A stretch of DNA of 64,000 nucleotides from Candidatus Nitrosopelagicus sp. (GCA_028345575.1 JAOMDR010000001.1:62001-126000); one strand, 5' to 3'. Positions 9,885 to 20,443 are shown, counted from the first letter of the stretch. Program-made: numbers and translations. Notes: generated by a model not told the origin, from the letters alone.

Positions 9885-10927
9885 TGACTATTTTTAATTA
9901 ATTCAAACAATTCATTACTTAATGAAATTTTATCTCTAATAGGAGCAATAATTTTCACCATGTATTCTCCTACTGTATTTTTCAAATCACCTGGGTGTAA
10001 ATTCTTTTGAGCAAAATCTGCTTCTAACTCTTCATACGAATTGTATGTTATGTTTCCTCCAAATTTTTCGGGTCTTTCTATTGATATTGAATCATATTCG
10101 TGAAATACAATTTGTCTTGCAAGTTCCAAGACTGGATTATTCTCTGTTAATCCTTCTTCGCACCAGCCTTTTCTAATCTTCTTTGTAATCTCATCATCAG
10201 AATTGTGTATAAAAATTCCAGAATTTGGATCTGATTTACTCATTTTTCCAGGTTCTGCTGTAGCATCACCTTTTGGTTGTGTTAATCCTGGTAACAATGA
10301 ATGATGTACAGCAACAGGAACCTTCCATTTCATTTTTGGAAAAATTTCTCTTACTAGCATGTGAATTTTTCGTTGGTCCATTCCTGCGTGAACGATATCT
10401 AAATCTAAAGAGTGAATGTCTGCTGCCTGCATTGGTGGATATAGTAATTTTGCTAAATCAATTTTATCTTCATTTTCTGATCTCCCCATGATTGTTAGTG
10501 TACGCATTGTTCTTGCAAGAGTCATATGTTTTGTAAATTTCACAAGTTCTGCCCAATACTCTTTTTTTGAATCATAAAGTTCTGTACCCATTACAATGTT
10601 TACACCTGGACAAACTAATCTGAATGCATCTGCATAATATTTTGAAACCTTAGAAATTGTCTCTAAATTTCCACCAAGTTTATCATTAATCAAAGTGTGC
10701 CAGTCTGCTAAAAATACAGTACAATCAATTCCTGCTTTCATGAAATCATTAATTTTAAAACCTGTGCTGATTAAACTTCCAAGATGTAAAAATCCAGAGA
10801 TCTCTAATCCAATGTAGTGCTTTGGTTTTGAGTTTGTGTTTAAAAGTTCAATTAACTCTGCTTCATCTTTTACTATTTCTTTTGTAGGTGGTCTTTTGAT
10901 TAGTTCTACTTTTTCCGCAACATCCAT
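9881..10927 (-). CDS. tyrS: tyrosyl-tRNA synthetase
   Basis: HYIGLEISGFLHLGSL, KMSKSDPNSGI class I signature. Confidence 0.9.
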   Translation of the reverse strand: MDVAEKVELIKRPPTKEIVKDEAELIELLNTNSKPKHYIGLEISGFLHLGSLISTGFKINDFMKAGIDCTVFLADWHTLINDKLGGNLETISKVSKYYADAFRLVCPGVNIVMGTELYDSKKEYWAELVKFTKHMTLARTMRTLTIMGRSENEDKIDLAKLLYPPMQAADIHSLDLDIVHAGMDQRKIHMLVREIFPKMKWKVPVAVHHSLLPGLTQPKGDATAEPGKMSKSDPNSGIFIHNSDDEITKKIRKGWCEEGLTENNPVLELARQIVFHEYDSISIERPEKFGGNITYNSYEELEADFAQKNLHPGDLKNTVGEYMVKIIAPIRDKISLSNELFELIKNSH

Positions 10928-11021
10928 TTTAACAGATTTTTCTTTTGTTTATCTATAAAGTATTGTATTAATTTTTATAATTATATGATAAAATTTGTCG
11001 ATGTCTATTTTCTATTACACA

Positions 11022-11516
11022 CTAAAAATCTAACATTTCTATTGTATTGTTTGTAATTTCATCAATTGTTTCTGGATAATATTCATTCAATATTCCTTCT
11101 ATCTGTTCAGGATTTCTTAATGAATACTTGTTTGAGGGTATATCGTATTGTTTTTCAATAATCTTTTCTTTGAATAATTCATTTAGATTAACAGATACCA
11201 CTGAAGGTGATTTTTTGATAAAATCTCTAATTTCAAGTGATGTAGCGGTTCCTTTCTTAAGTAAAAATAAAATTAATTTTTTTTGGCTTGATTTTGTCAT
11301 ATATTTGCAAATTTTAGCTTCTTCAGCTGATATTCCTGCAGGATATAGGCGTGTAACTCTTGGTGTTCTTTCCAGTTCTATACTTTTTTCATCTTCTAAT
11401 TTTTTTACATAATGACTTAATGTACCATTTCTAATGTTTGAAACTTTCATTATTTCATTAAATCTAATTCCAGGATTCTTGTTTACAATTTCTAAAACAG
11501 TTTTTCTTCTATCCAA
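11022..11516 (-). CDS. winged-helix transcriptional regulator
   Basis: N-terminal wHTH VLEIVNKNPGIRFNEIMKVSNIRNGTLSHYVKKLE. Confidence 0.75.
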   Translation of the reverse strand: MDRRKTVLEIVNKNPGIRFNEIMKVSNIRNGTLSHYVKKLEDEKSIELERTPRVTRLYPAGISAEEAKICKYMTKSSQKKLILFLLKKGTATSLEIRDFIKKSPSVVSVNLNELFKEKIIEKQYDIPSNKYSLRNPEQIEGILNEYYPETIDEITNNTIEMLDF

Positions 11517-11615
11517 TTACTTCTCTAATCTACTTTCTATAATCTTAGAATATAAATCCATTTTTCTAATTTTTTTTATAAATTTCTAGAAAGTATTAAA
11601 TGCATATTATTAGAT

Positions 11616-12020
11616 TCATCGTTTGTAAAAAACACCGACCGCGAATAATGCTGTCATAATTAATATCGAAATATCTAAAATTTCCCCCCCGCCAAACATA
11701 TCTTCCTCAGGATGTGGTTGTAAAATTTCTGAATACATGTAAGCTGCTTGTCCAAATGCTAAAACTCCAAATGCAAATGCAGAAAATAACATTCTAGAAA
11801 TTTTGGTTTTCATGTATGCAATTCCTGCCATTATTGACAAAAATGCTGCTAGAACAAAACCAATCTCATGAATTGCAACATGAAGTAAATGTTCACCTTC
11901 TAAAACCTGATTCAAAATCAATGGTATTGATAAGATTGCAATTGAACCAACTATTGCAATAAGAAATATTGAATATTTTTTTTCATTGATAAAGTATGTC
12001 ATAAAAGAATACTCATTCAT
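11616..12020 (-). CDS. multi-pass membrane protein
   Basis: Four hydrophobic segments. Confidence 0.6.
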   Translation of the reverse strand: MNEYSFMTYFINEKKYSIFLIAIVGSIAILSIPLILNQVLEGEHLLHVAIHEIGFVLAAFLSIMAGIAYMKTKISRMLFSAFAFGVLAFGQAAYMYSEILQPHPEEDMFGGGEILDISILIMTALFAVGVFYKR

Positions 12021-12055
12021 GAATATTTAATCAAAATTAAATTTTTATTACTAAA

Positions 12056-12631
12056 TTACTCTTCAGGCAATAATTCTTCTTTTGATTTTCTAGGTCTTGT
12101 GCTCAAGTAAAATGCATGTGCACTAATCAAAAATCCTACAGACCAAATTTTTGTTGCAAATATTAAATTCCATGGTCTATCTGGATCTGGATAGTGTACT
12201 GCTAGTTTGTCTATGTCTGGAGTTGTTCCGTCAATTACCATTTGTGATGTAATTTCTGCATTTAGTACGGTGAAACTCCATAAAACTTCGTATAAACAAA
12301 TTACCGCAAAACCTAACAACATTAGTTGCAGTAAGGCCATTCTGTATGATTGTAATCCAACTGTTCTTTTCCAACCAATTCTTGAAACACAGTACCATGA
12401 AATTATACATGCAAATGATAACCATGTGGTAAGATTTGCAAAGTTTTCAAATGGAACATGTGTGTTTACTAAAACTTCGCCCATCACATAATATCCAGTT
12501 TCTTGCCATTCGCCAATCATCATGACCATACCGTATATCATGATAGTTACCATCATTGCAGAAGCAGTATAAAATATGTACAGAAAAACTCTGTACTGCT
12601 TATCGCTTTCTTGTAGATGACGAACTTTCAT
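12056..12631 (-). CDS. multi-pass membrane protein
   Basis: Four or more TM segments; family not recognised. Confidence 0.6.
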   Translation of the reverse strand: MKVRHLQESDKQYRVFLYIFYTASAMMVTIMIYGMVMMIGEWQETGYYVMGEVLVNTHVPFENFANLTTWLSFACIISWYCVSRIGWKRTVGLQSYRMALLQLMLLGFAVICLYEVLWSFTVLNAEITSQMVIDGTTPDIDKLAVHYPDPDRPWNLIFATKIWSVGFLISAHAFYLSTRPRKSKEELLPEE

Positions 12632-12689
12632 TTCATCGGTTTTTAATAGACCTACTATAAAATTATTTCAATCACATTATACGATGAAA

Positions 12690-13022
12690 CTAGTAACCAT
12701 CTTTCTGTCGTTGCCTGTTAATCTCATTTTTTCTCTCATATTCTTTCAAGATATCGTCAGGTGTTAGGTTTAGCTCAAGTGATGCTTGAACCACAAAGTG
12801 CCAAATATCTATAAGCTCTTCTCTGGCTTCTGCTTCATTAAATTCTGTTGGTGTCTTCCACCACTTCCAATTTGTGGTACGTTGTAGTTCTACTGCTTCA
12901 TGCATTATTGCAGTACACAATGCAGATACTTTACCTTCAGTATCTTTTGGATATCTATCGAGATTCATCATCTCTGACAAACCTTTTTGCATAGAAAAAA
13001 TTGAATCCAGTCTATCTTCCAT
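12690..13022 (-). CDS. dimeric dUTPase/MazG-like NTP pyrophosphatase
   Basis: EAVELQRTTNWKWWK..EEL.DIWHFVVQ. Confidence 0.85.
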   Translation of the reverse strand: MEDRLDSIFSMQKGLSEMMNLDRYPKDTEGKVSALCTAIMHEAVELQRTTNWKWWKTPTEFNEAEAREELIDIWHFVVQASLELNLTPDDILKEYERKNEINRQRQKDGY

Positions 13023-13054
13023 AATTTATAAAAAAAAATCTTATCTATAACTCT

Positions 13055-13987
13055 TCAAAAAGTAACCATTTTTTCATATTGTCTTATTCTTTTTGAAATA
13101 TCTAATTTCTTCAATGATGTTAATCCTGCTAATCCATATTTTCCAACAGCAAATGATCCCATTACATTTCCATAAATAATTGATTTTTTAATTTCAGAAA
13201 AACTGGTCTTATTTTTTGCAGCCAAGTGTCCAATCATTGCACCTGCGAAAGAATCTCCTGCACCTGTTGGGTCTACGACAGATTCTAATGAAAATCCAAC
13301 TGACGGAAAAATCACATCTTCATGAAATAGTAATGCACCGTGTTCTCCTTTTTTAATTACAACATAGTTGGCTCCCCAATTCATCATTTTTTTTGCACAT
13401 TTGATCAAATTGTCTTCTTTTGTGAGTAATTTTGCCTCTTCATCATTAATCACTACAGCATCAACTGATTTTATCATTTTAATTACAGCATTACGTTTTG
13501 TTGCAATCCAGTACTCTATTGTATCGCACATTGAAAATTTTACATTATCAAATTCTTTTATTATTTTTGCATTTTGTTCAGGATCATTATTTGCTAGATA
13601 AACAAATTCTGATTTTTTGTATGCATCAGGTACTTTTGGTTTAAAATCTGCTAGTACGTTTAATTCTGTTTTGAGCGTTTCTCGTACACTCATTGTTGCA
13701 TCATATTTACCATCATATCTGAATGTCTTTCCATTTAGAACTGTTAATCCTTTTAGATCAAGATGGTTTTTCAATACTGTGTGATATTTTTTAGGAAAAT
13801 CACTACCAACAACTGCAATTAATCCTGGTTTTGTGAAAAAACTTGCTGAAATTGCTGCAAATGTGGCTGCCCCTCCTAGTACGTTTTTGAGAGTTTTTTT
13901 TGGTGTTCTAATTGTATCTAGTGCAGTTGAACCAAAAACTGTTAACATGGATTTTTTAGAAGAAATTATGTATAAATCCCTTGTCAA
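13055..13987 (-). CDS. PfkB family carbohydrate/nucleoside kinase
   Basis: LGGAATFAA; DPTGAGDSFAGA. Confidence 0.9.
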   Translation of the reverse strand: MTRDLYIISSKKSMLTVFGSTALDTIRTPKKTLKNVLGGAATFAAISASFFTKPGLIAVVGSDFPKKYHTVLKNHLDLKGLTVLNGKTFRYDGKYDATMSVRETLKTELNVLADFKPKVPDAYKKSEFVYLANNDPEQNAKIIKEFDNVKFSMCDTIEYWIATKRNAVIKMIKSVDAVVINDEEAKLLTKEDNLIKCAKKMMNWGANYVVIKKGEHGALLFHEDVIFPSVGFSLESVVDPTGAGDSFAGAMIGHLAAKNKTSFSEIKKSIIYGNVMGSFAVGKYGLAGLTSLKKLDISKRIRQYEKMVTF

Positions 13988-14067
13988 AAAAATTACTTGT
14001 TAATGATTTGTGTATATCTTTTGATTATCTCTCTAAGCTACTTTGAGCTAGTAAAATAAATCAATAT

Positions 14068-14511
14068 TTGCGTAGATTACATATGGCAAAAATACGAATC
14101 AAACAAGGTCCTAATGAAATCGAGATCGATTCTAGAGACTTTTATGTTGACAATGATTCTGTAGCCGAAGTAGTTGAATCACTAAAACAATTACTTAATG
14201 AAAGATCGCAACCTGATGTAATGAGTTCATTAGATGATGCTGAATTTCATGAGCCTGAATTTTCATCACCATCTACAATTGCAGTTGATGATATTAGACA
14301 TAAGTTAAGAATTTTAGAAAAAGATTCCTTCTTTGATCAACCAAAGACCGTTGGAGAAACAGTTGCACAAATGTCTGAGTATGGTTGGACCGCAAGCCCA
14401 TTTGATGTGTCTGTTGCATTAACAAAGATGGCATTCAACAAAGAATTTCTAAAAAATACAGTTGATGACCGAAATCAGTATGTTTCAAAAGAAGCATTAC
14501 TAACTAACTAA
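14068..14511 (+). CDS. conserved hypothetical protein
   Basis: ORF. Confidence 0.6.
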   Translation: MRRLHMAKIRIKQGPNEIEIDSRDFYVDNDSVAEVVESLKQLLNERSQPDVMSSLDDAEFHEPEFSSPSTIAVDDIRHKLRILEKDSFFDQPKTVGETVAQMSEYGWTASPFDVSVALTKMAFNKEFLKNTVDDRNQYVSKEALLTN

Positions 14512-14566
14512 AAATAAAAACATAATTCTTGATAATCTATACATACTTTGAAAGCTTGATTATACC

Positions 14567-14722
14567 ATGGATGAAAAACAAGAAATTCCAAAAGAAATTG
14601 ATGATCATTTTAAATTATTTGGAAAAGAACCATGGGAAATAGAATATGGTGACAAATGTCCTTTGTGTAATTCTAGATTTGATGAGTTTGAAGGATGTGC
14701 TTGTGATTCAAATGGTGACTAA
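14567..14722 (+). CDS. 51-aa Cys-rich small protein (MDEKQEIPKEIDDHFKLFGKEPWEIEYGDKCPLCNSRFDEFEGCACDSNGD), not in ORF track
   Basis: Hand translation; CPLC..CAC. Confidence 0.65.
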   Translation: MDEKQEIPKEIDDHFKLFGKEPWEIEYGDKCPLCNSRFDEFEGCACDSNGD

Positions 14723-15960
14723 TTTTTCTTTAATTTAATAACAATTACAACAACTACTGCAACAATAATCCCTACAGCAATAATTCCGACAAATGTCATA
14801 TCATTTTCAGAATTATTTATTTGGCCTTTTTTTAATTCATCACTAAACGATAAATTATCCAATTTCTCATCTTCTGTTTGTTCAAATTGTGAAGCTAATT
14901 CTGAAGCTGCCTTAGTTCCTGGTATTGGAAGCGCAATTCCTTTCTTTTCTTCTACTTTTTGAGACTCTATCTCTCTTGCTTTCATATTTTCAATTTGTTG
15001 TAATCTTTTTTGATGTTCTTCTGGTGTTGCACCCATAATCGAAATAATTCCTTCACTAGATGTTCTAAATGATATACTTACATGAGTTTCGTTTTGAGAA
15101 AATTCTGTTTTTCTAATTTTATCTAATTGATCTAAACTAGTATCATCTTTTTCTGTGAAGTAAACATCATATGGATTTAAGAAATTATCTAAAGGAATTT
15201 TTAAAACATACAATTGATCTTTATCGATTACATTAAAATTTAGTAACTGTGTTCCACCTTCAATAAATTCTATTTCAAAAATTTTTCCATTTGATAATAA
15301 TTCTATGTTGAATTTACCTTCCACAGATGAAATCTCTTTTGTGGATACTTTTTCATCATGGAAATACTCTAACAATAAACCACATCCTATACAATTAACT
15401 CCATCTGCATCACTAACATCTATTGGTCTAGAGTTTGCAAAAATTAACTCCATATCATCTTCAACCATTATCATTACATCAAATGGAAATACAATATTTT
15501 TTTTCCATAAGCCGTCTTCTAATTCCATAAAATTATCTATATCATATTCTGCAATCAAATCATAATTGCCTAATTTTTGATTTAAAATAATAAATTTTGA
15601 TTCTCCAAATGTCTCTTTATCATATGAGAAACTTAGTTTATCACCATCTTCATCTGTAACTGACAAGTTTGAATGTGCACCTGGTAATATTTCAATTAGT
15701 CTTGGTCTGTCAGCATTCCATGCACCTGTTTCTATTACATGCTTAACATGAACATCTGAATGTTTTCCTACTTCGAAAATTATTTGTTGTTGTTCAACTA
15801 ATAGACCTAAATCTTCTTGTGCATACACTTGTGGTGAAACTGAAATTAATACAATTGAAAATATTATGAATAAAATTTTCTTTTCCAAGATTTTACTCTG
15901 ATATAGAAACTTTGAGCATCTTTGCATCTTCATGAGGACAGTCATTTCCATTCCTATCAA
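14719..15960 (-). CDS. secreted/membrane-anchored protein with C-terminal TM; true start probably nearer 15,890
   Basis: Signal-like LFIIFSIVLISVSPQVYAQ; C-terminal VGIIAVGIIVAVVVVIVIKLKKN. Confidence 0.65.
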   Translation of the reverse strand: MIGMEMTVLMKMQRCSKFLYQSKILEKKILFIIFSIVLISVSPQVYAQEDLGLLVEQQQIIFEVGKHSDVHVKHVIETGAWNADRPRLIEILPGAHSNLSVTDEDGDKLSFSYDKETFGESKFIILNQKLGNYDLIAEYDIDNFMELEDGLWKKNIVFPFDVMIMVEDDMELIFANSRPIDVSDADGVNCIGCGLLLEYFHDEKVSTKEISSVEGKFNIELLSNGKIFEIEFIEGGTQLLNFNVIDKDQLYVLKIPLDNFLNPYDVYFTEKDDTSLDQLDKIRKTEFSQNETHVSISFRTSSEGIISIMGATPEEHQKRLQQIENMKAREIESQKVEEKKGIALPIPGTKAASELASQFEQTEDEKLDNLSFSDELKKGQINNSENDMTFVGIIAVGIIVAVVVVIVIKLKKN

Positions 15961-16375
15961 GACTTTCTATTTTATGTGCAACATCCATTCCTTCTGTTAC
16001 CTCTCCAAATACAGTATATTCTCTATCTAGGAATGTACTATCTTTTGTTACTATGAAAAACTGTGAACCTGCACTATCAGGGTCTGTTGCTCTTGCCATT
16101 GAAACAATTCCTTCTAAATGTGATCTTGTACTAAACTCTGCTTTAACATTGAATCCAGGTCCGCCCATTCCCCATTGACTTTTCTTACCTGGATCTTTTG
16201 TATTTGGGTCTCCACCTTGAATCATAAATCCAGGGATGACTCTATGAAATAATGTACCATCATAAAACCCATCATTTGCTAGTTTGACAAAACTTCTTAC
16301 GGTTTCTGGTGCTAACTCAGGAAGTAAATTAAATGAAATATTTCCATGATTGGTTTCTATGTTTACACTAGTCAA
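15893..16375 (-). CDS. cyclophilin-type peptidyl-prolyl cis-trans isomerase
   Basis: FHRVIPGFMIQGGDP; GSQFFI. Confidence 0.95.
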   Translation of the reverse strand: MTSVNIETNHGNISFNLLPELAPETVRSFVKLANDGFYDGTLFHRVIPGFMIQGGDPNTKDPGKKSQWGMGGPGFNVKAEFSTRSHLEGIVSMARATDPDSAGSQFFIVTKDSTFLDREYTVFGEVTEGMDVAHKIESLDRNGNDCPHEDAKMLKVSISE

Positions 16376-16549
16376 TGTCGCAACGACATGCGATTATCAT
16401 AATAACCTTTTGATCACTAATTATTTCTACAATGAAAACCTTTTATCATTGTAATGTTTCCCTGATTTTTTTTTCTGATAAACTGCGAATGACGTTTCTC
16501 TATTTTTGTCAATTGAAATTTTATATAGATCAGTATTACACGATCCAGT

Positions 16550-16786
16550 GTGAATCGTACTAATCAAAGCACCGTTATCAAAGCAGCAATCAATTCTTTG
16601 CTCGATAAAGGTGTAACAGACAAACAAGACATCTATACTAAAGTCGTTGACGAATTAGGAGTTCCAAGACCAACTGTAAGAAGAGTTGCTCGTGATTTGA
16701 GAAATGAACTTTTAGAAAAAATCCAAATACTACAATCTGATACTAAAACATCAACTGCTACTGTAGAAGTTACTGCAGAGCAATAA
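16550..16786 (+). CDS. small HTH DNA-binding-like protein
   Basis: KQDIYTKVVDELGVPRPTVRRVARDLRNEL. Confidence 0.65.
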   Translation: MNRTNQSTVIKAAINSLLDKGVTDKQDIYTKVVDELGVPRPTVRRVARDLRNELLEKIQILQSDTKTSTATVEVTAEQ

Positions 16787-16860
16787 TTCCCCTTTTCTAT
16801 ATTGAACTAGTTCTAAATCTACCATTAACGTTATATTTTGGAGATTTTTCATGTTGAACA

Positions 16861-17274
16861 ATGGGTTATGTAAGAAACCATCTTGCCACGCTTGTTTCAG
16901 CCGTATGGGCGATCGTTTTGACTGGATTATACTTCCCATTAGTTGACTTTGCACCACAATTACAATTTATTTTCATAATGGCCGTCCCAATCATGTGGTT
17001 TATGGTGTTTGTTATCTGGATTGCTCAATTAGCAGCAGATCGCAATCATGGGGCAGATCATTCTCATGATGAAAAAAAAAACCATGAATTAACAGAAAAA
17101 GAGATTACTACATACAAACTAGGTTTGGAAAAAGATCTTTCTGATGTAACCGATGCAAAAGATGATGAAATTACACATCTAAAAAATGAAATTGAGAATC
17201 TTAAGACAAAAGTTGAGATTGAAACAATTCGTGCAGAAATTTATAATCTAAAGATGTTAGCACAACAAAAATAA
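16861..17274 (+). CDS. membrane protein with two TMs and cytoplasmic coiled coil
   Basis: Hydrophobic N-terminus, helical C-terminus. Confidence 0.6.
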   Translation: MGYVRNHLATLVSAVWAIVLTGLYFPLVDFAPQLQFIFIMAVPIMWFMVFVIWIAQLAADRNHGADHSHDEKKNHELTEKEITTYKLGLEKDLSDVTDAKDDEITHLKNEIENLKTKVEIETIRAEIYNLKMLAQQK

Positions 17275-17388
17275 TTATTCTTTACAGTGTTCACACTTTA
17301 ATTCAAAATTATGATTCTTTTTGCAGCCAGGACAACTTTCTGCTCCTCCAAAATGACATTCACATTCACACTTTTGGCTTTTTTCCAT
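17275..17388 (-). CDS. 37-aa Cys-rich small protein (MEKSQKCECECHFGGAESCPGCKKNHNFELKCEHCKE), not in ORF track
   Basis: Hand translation; CxCxC, CxxC, CxxC. Confidence 0.6.
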   Translation of the reverse strand: MEKSQKCECECHFGGAESCPGCKKNHNFELKCEHCKE

Positions 17389-17440
17389 TATGATGAATTA
17401 TCAGTCATGTTAATATATTATTGATGCAATATTTTTTTCA

Positions 17441-17848
17441 ATGAAGACAAAAATTGGAATTTTTGCTGGATTATTTGTACTAGTTGCAATGATTGGTATG
17501 TCGCCATCCTTTGCTGACTCTAACACAACTGTACTTTCTACAAATGATGGTGTACAACTAACAAAAACTGTCGTATCAATGTCCATTCCTTCTGACAACA
17601 CAATGCCATGGGGATTCATTGAGGGTTCAATAGAAAATCATGCAGACGGTTATCCTGTAATTCTTCAAATTTATCAAAATGATGAACCAGTTCATTTTGC
17701 ACAAACTAATGTGAATGAAGATGGTACATACGAATACAAATTTCGTGCAAGAAACCTAGATGGAAATAATGTAGTCAATGTATACGAAGGTAACTATGAA
17801 GTTAAAATCTTCAAATCAATACAAATTACAGGTACAAATTTAATCTAA
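17441..17848 (+). CDS. secreted protein
   Basis: Signal peptide MKTKIGIFAGLFVLVAMIGMSPSFA. Confidence 0.65.
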   Translation: MKTKIGIFAGLFVLVAMIGMSPSFADSNTTVLSTNDGVQLTKTVVSMSIPSDNTMPWGFIEGSIENHADGYPVILQIYQNDEPVHFAQTNVNEDGTYEYKFRARNLDGNNVVNVYEGNYEVKIFKSIQITGTNLI

Positions 17849-18372
17849 TTTCTTTTTGCTAAATCTAATGTTTTATCTACCATTTCGTTTAATCTAGATT
17901 TTACTTCATCATCTGTAATTTTTCCATTTACAATTTTTTCTCCTGTTGAATAGACCGCAGTAGGATTTGTAATTACTCTGAAATATGACATTAATTGTGT
18001 AAACAATGTTTGCACATCTCCAAAGCTAATCATTCCTCCTGCGACAATAGTTAATCCTGCAGTTTTTCCTTCAGTTTCTTTATAATTTACAAATTCAAAT
18101 ATATTTTTCAAGGCAGCACTGAACATGGAATTATAGACTGGAACTCCAACTAGCCAGATATTTGCTTCTGTTATATCTTTGGCAGCTTGTAATGTTTTTT
18201 CATTATAATTGACTTCATTAGCCGCACCTTTGAAAGATTCAAACCCATCATCTGCTAGATTGATAAATTTTACATCTACATCTTTTTGATTTACATATTC
18301 TAAAACATGTTTCATCATAATCTGTGTATTCCCATTTTTTCTTGGGCTTCCTGACAGAACTACAACTTTCAT
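17845..18372 (-). CDS. NADPH-dependent FMN reductase-like flavoprotein
   Basis: VVVLSGSPRKNGNTQIMMKHV; GVPVYNSMFSAALKN. Confidence 0.9.
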   Translation of the reverse strand: MKVVVLSGSPRKNGNTQIMMKHVLEYVNQKDVDVKFINLADDGFESFKGAANEVNYNEKTLQAAKDITEANIWLVGVPVYNSMFSAALKNIFEFVNYKETEGKTAGLTIVAGGMISFGDVQTLFTQLMSYFRVITNPTAVYSTGEKIVNGKITDDEVKSRLNEMVDKTLDLAKRN

Positions 18373-18412
18373 GTATCTTGTCGACTAGTACATAATTTAA
18401 GTAATAAAAAAG

Positions 18413-18487
18413 CGGGCTCGAAGGGCTTCGATCCCTCGACCTATAGCTTAGGAAGCTACTGCGCTATCCATGCTGCGCCACGAGCCC
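18413..18487 (-). tRNA. tRNA-Arg (CCT)
   Basis: Cloverleaf on minus strand: acceptor GGGCTCG/CGAGCCC, anticodon loop TTCCTAA. Confidence 0.93.
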
Positions 18488-18517
18488 AGCAGAAAAATAA
18501 CTTGAAATAATTTAAGC

Positions 18518-19222
18518 TTACTTGATATTAGATTTAATCATCTTTTGAATCATATTCCAAGATTCATCTTCTTTTTGTTCCCATTTTTCAAAATAAATCA
18601 CATCTTTCAGCTCTAATCTTGGAAGCCACCCTGAACGTTCTAAATCTGGTTTTGTTTCAAAATTTGTTACATGACCAAGACAAAGATACGCAACAGGTAC
18701 AATATGTTCAGGTAAATTCAATTCTTGTTTTAATACGTCATTAGATACTATGCTAACCCAACCTAACCCAATATTTTCTGCTCTAGCAGCCAACCATAAA
18801 TTCTGTATAGCACCACAAACACTGTAAATTCCTGCTTCTGGAATACTTGTTGTCCCTATAACGAATGGTCCAAATTTTGTAGGATCATATGTAACACAAA
18901 CATTGACATCTGATTCCATTATTCCTTCTAATTTCATCGAAAGATATTCCGATCTTTTTGGATCTTCAACTAATTTTGATGCTCGTTCATGTTCTTTTTG
19001 AAAAGACTCTTTGACTTTTTGTTTAGTTTTCATATCTTTAATCAAAATAAAGTTCCATGGCTGTGAAAACCCAACAGATGGTGCATGATGTGCAGCATGA
19101 AGAATTTTTGTTAGTGTTTCTTCATTAATTGATTCTTGTGTAAAATGTGATCTAACATCTCTTCTGGAGTATATTGCTTTGTAAAATCCAGCCTTTTCAT
19201 CATCTGTAAATTCGTCGCTCAA
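18518..19222 (-). CDS. bluB: 5,6-dimethylbenzimidazole synthase (BluB-like nitroreductase)
   Basis: SRRDVRSHF, AHHAPSVGFSQPWNFILI, TSIPEAGIYSVCGAIQNLWLAARAENIGLGWVSI. Confidence 0.85.
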   Translation of the reverse strand: MSDEFTDDEKAGFYKAIYSRRDVRSHFTQESINEETLTKILHAAHHAPSVGFSQPWNFILIKDMKTKQKVKESFQKEHERASKLVEDPKRSEYLSMKLEGIMESDVNVCVTYDPTKFGPFVIGTTSIPEAGIYSVCGAIQNLWLAARAENIGLGWVSIVSNDVLKQELNLPEHIVPVAYLCLGHVTNFETKPDLERSGWLPRLELKDVIYFEKWEQKEDESWNMIQKMIKSNIK

Positions 19223-19287
19223 TTTTCTAGCCTCATTTTCAACATGTCTTAAACGTTAATAATGTTCTTTCAGAATTTTTAATTCGT

Positions 19288-19362
19288 GGGCTTGTGGTCT
19301 AGTTTGGTTATGATGCTGCCTCGACATGGCAGTGATCGAGTGTTCAAATCACTCCAGGCCCA
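19288..19362 (+). tRNA. tRNA-Val (GAC)
   Basis: Acceptor GGGCTTG/CAGGCCC, anticodon stem CTGCC-TCGACAT-GGCAG, T-arm GAGTG-TTCAAAT-CACTC. Confidence 0.93.
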
Positions 19363-19377
19363 CTCTAATTTTTAAAA

Positions 19378-19872
19378 TTAAGACCTAGTATCAAAATCTA
19401 ATTCTACAATACTCCATGCTGATTCTACAGTCATTTGTCCTGTTGCAGCATATTGTATAACTTGTCCACTAACTATTTTCTTATAGACTGTTTCATTCAT
19501 TTCTGACATTACAATAGTTAATTTATTTTTTAATGGAATCTCTGCATCAGGGTAAAATGCTGCACGACCTGGCATTGCCACATCTTCTGTTGAGTAGGTT
19601 CCGCTTCCAATTTCACTTCCATCAGCATACAATCGATATGTAATTACTGGTACAGTAACTGTAACTTCACCTGGATTTGCAACTAGAAATGTTACTTTTA
19701 GTGTTGCACGACTTTCAACACTATTCACATCAGTTAGTTCAACAGATTCTAATTCAATTGTAGCCATAGAAAGATCGTCATTATCCAAACTTGCATAATA
19801 AACAATTCCTCCCATCATTCCTAACAATGCAAGAATTGCAACAACAAGTATCGAACGACCTGGTGGATTCAT
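19378..19872 (-). CDS. single-TM secreted/membrane hypothetical
   Basis: N-terminal TM; beta-rich remainder. Confidence 0.6.
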   Translation of the reverse strand: MNPPGRSILVVAILALLGMMGGIVYYASLDNDDLSMATIELESVELTDVNSVESRATLKVTFLVANPGEVTVTVPVITYRLYADGSEIGSGTYSTEDVAMPGRAAFYPDAEIPLKNKLTIVMSEMNETVYKKIVSGQVIQYAATGQMTVESAWSIVELDFDTRS

Positions 19873-19942
19873 TATAATTTTTTTAGGTTTTATACTAAAA
19901 AACCTTGTTAAGAGTCAAATAGAGTTCTAATCATTAATTGTC

Positions 19943-20443
19943 ATGGCACTAGAGCAAGCATTACTAACATGGATTCACATTACAAGTGCAGCAATTTGGG
20001 TTGGTGGCTCATTATTCATAGGCGTTGTATTTGCACCAATTTTAAAAAAAATGTCAATGCCTGTTGAAGAAAGAATACAATTAATGGTACAAGTTGGAAG
20101 ACGTTTTAATAAATTAGCTTTACCGGCTTTGTTTATCTTAATTGCAACAGGAATGTATCAAGCACATCTTGTACTACAAAAATCTGATATTTTGTATGAA
20201 ACTAGTTATGGTCATGTATTAATTATTAAAATAATTCTAGTTGCAGCATTAGTAATTTTGTATGCTGTTCATGTGAGAATAATTAGAAAAGATGTTGAGG
20301 ACAAAATTATTGCTAAAGAAATGCCACAAGAAGAATTGCAAAAATTAAGAAAAAAAATTATCATATTGGGAGAGGTAACTGTTGTTTTATCTGTCATAAT
20401 TCTATTCTTAGCATCAGTACTCAATGCTGGTGGGCAATTATGA
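19943..20443 (+). CDS. CopD-like membrane protein
   Basis: WIHITSAAIWVGGSLFIGVVFAP. Confidence 0.75.
   Translation: MALEQALLTWIHITSAAIWVGGSLFIGVVFAPILKKMSMPVEERIQLMVQVGRRFNKLALPALFILIATGMYQAHLVLQKSDILYETSYGHVLIIKIILVAALVILYAVHVRIIRKDVEDKIIAKEMPQEELQKLRKKIIILGEVTVVLSVIILFLASVLNAGGQL

Noticed and set aside
16427-16627. 66-aa ORF on minus strand
   Set aside because: Overlaps 16550-16786 HTH gene and no recognisable domain
19286-19363. Alternative tRNA-Val end points starting at GTGGG
   Set aside because: Pairing GGGCTTG/CAGGCCC directly abuts the T-arm and leaves an A discriminator, so 19288-19362 fits better
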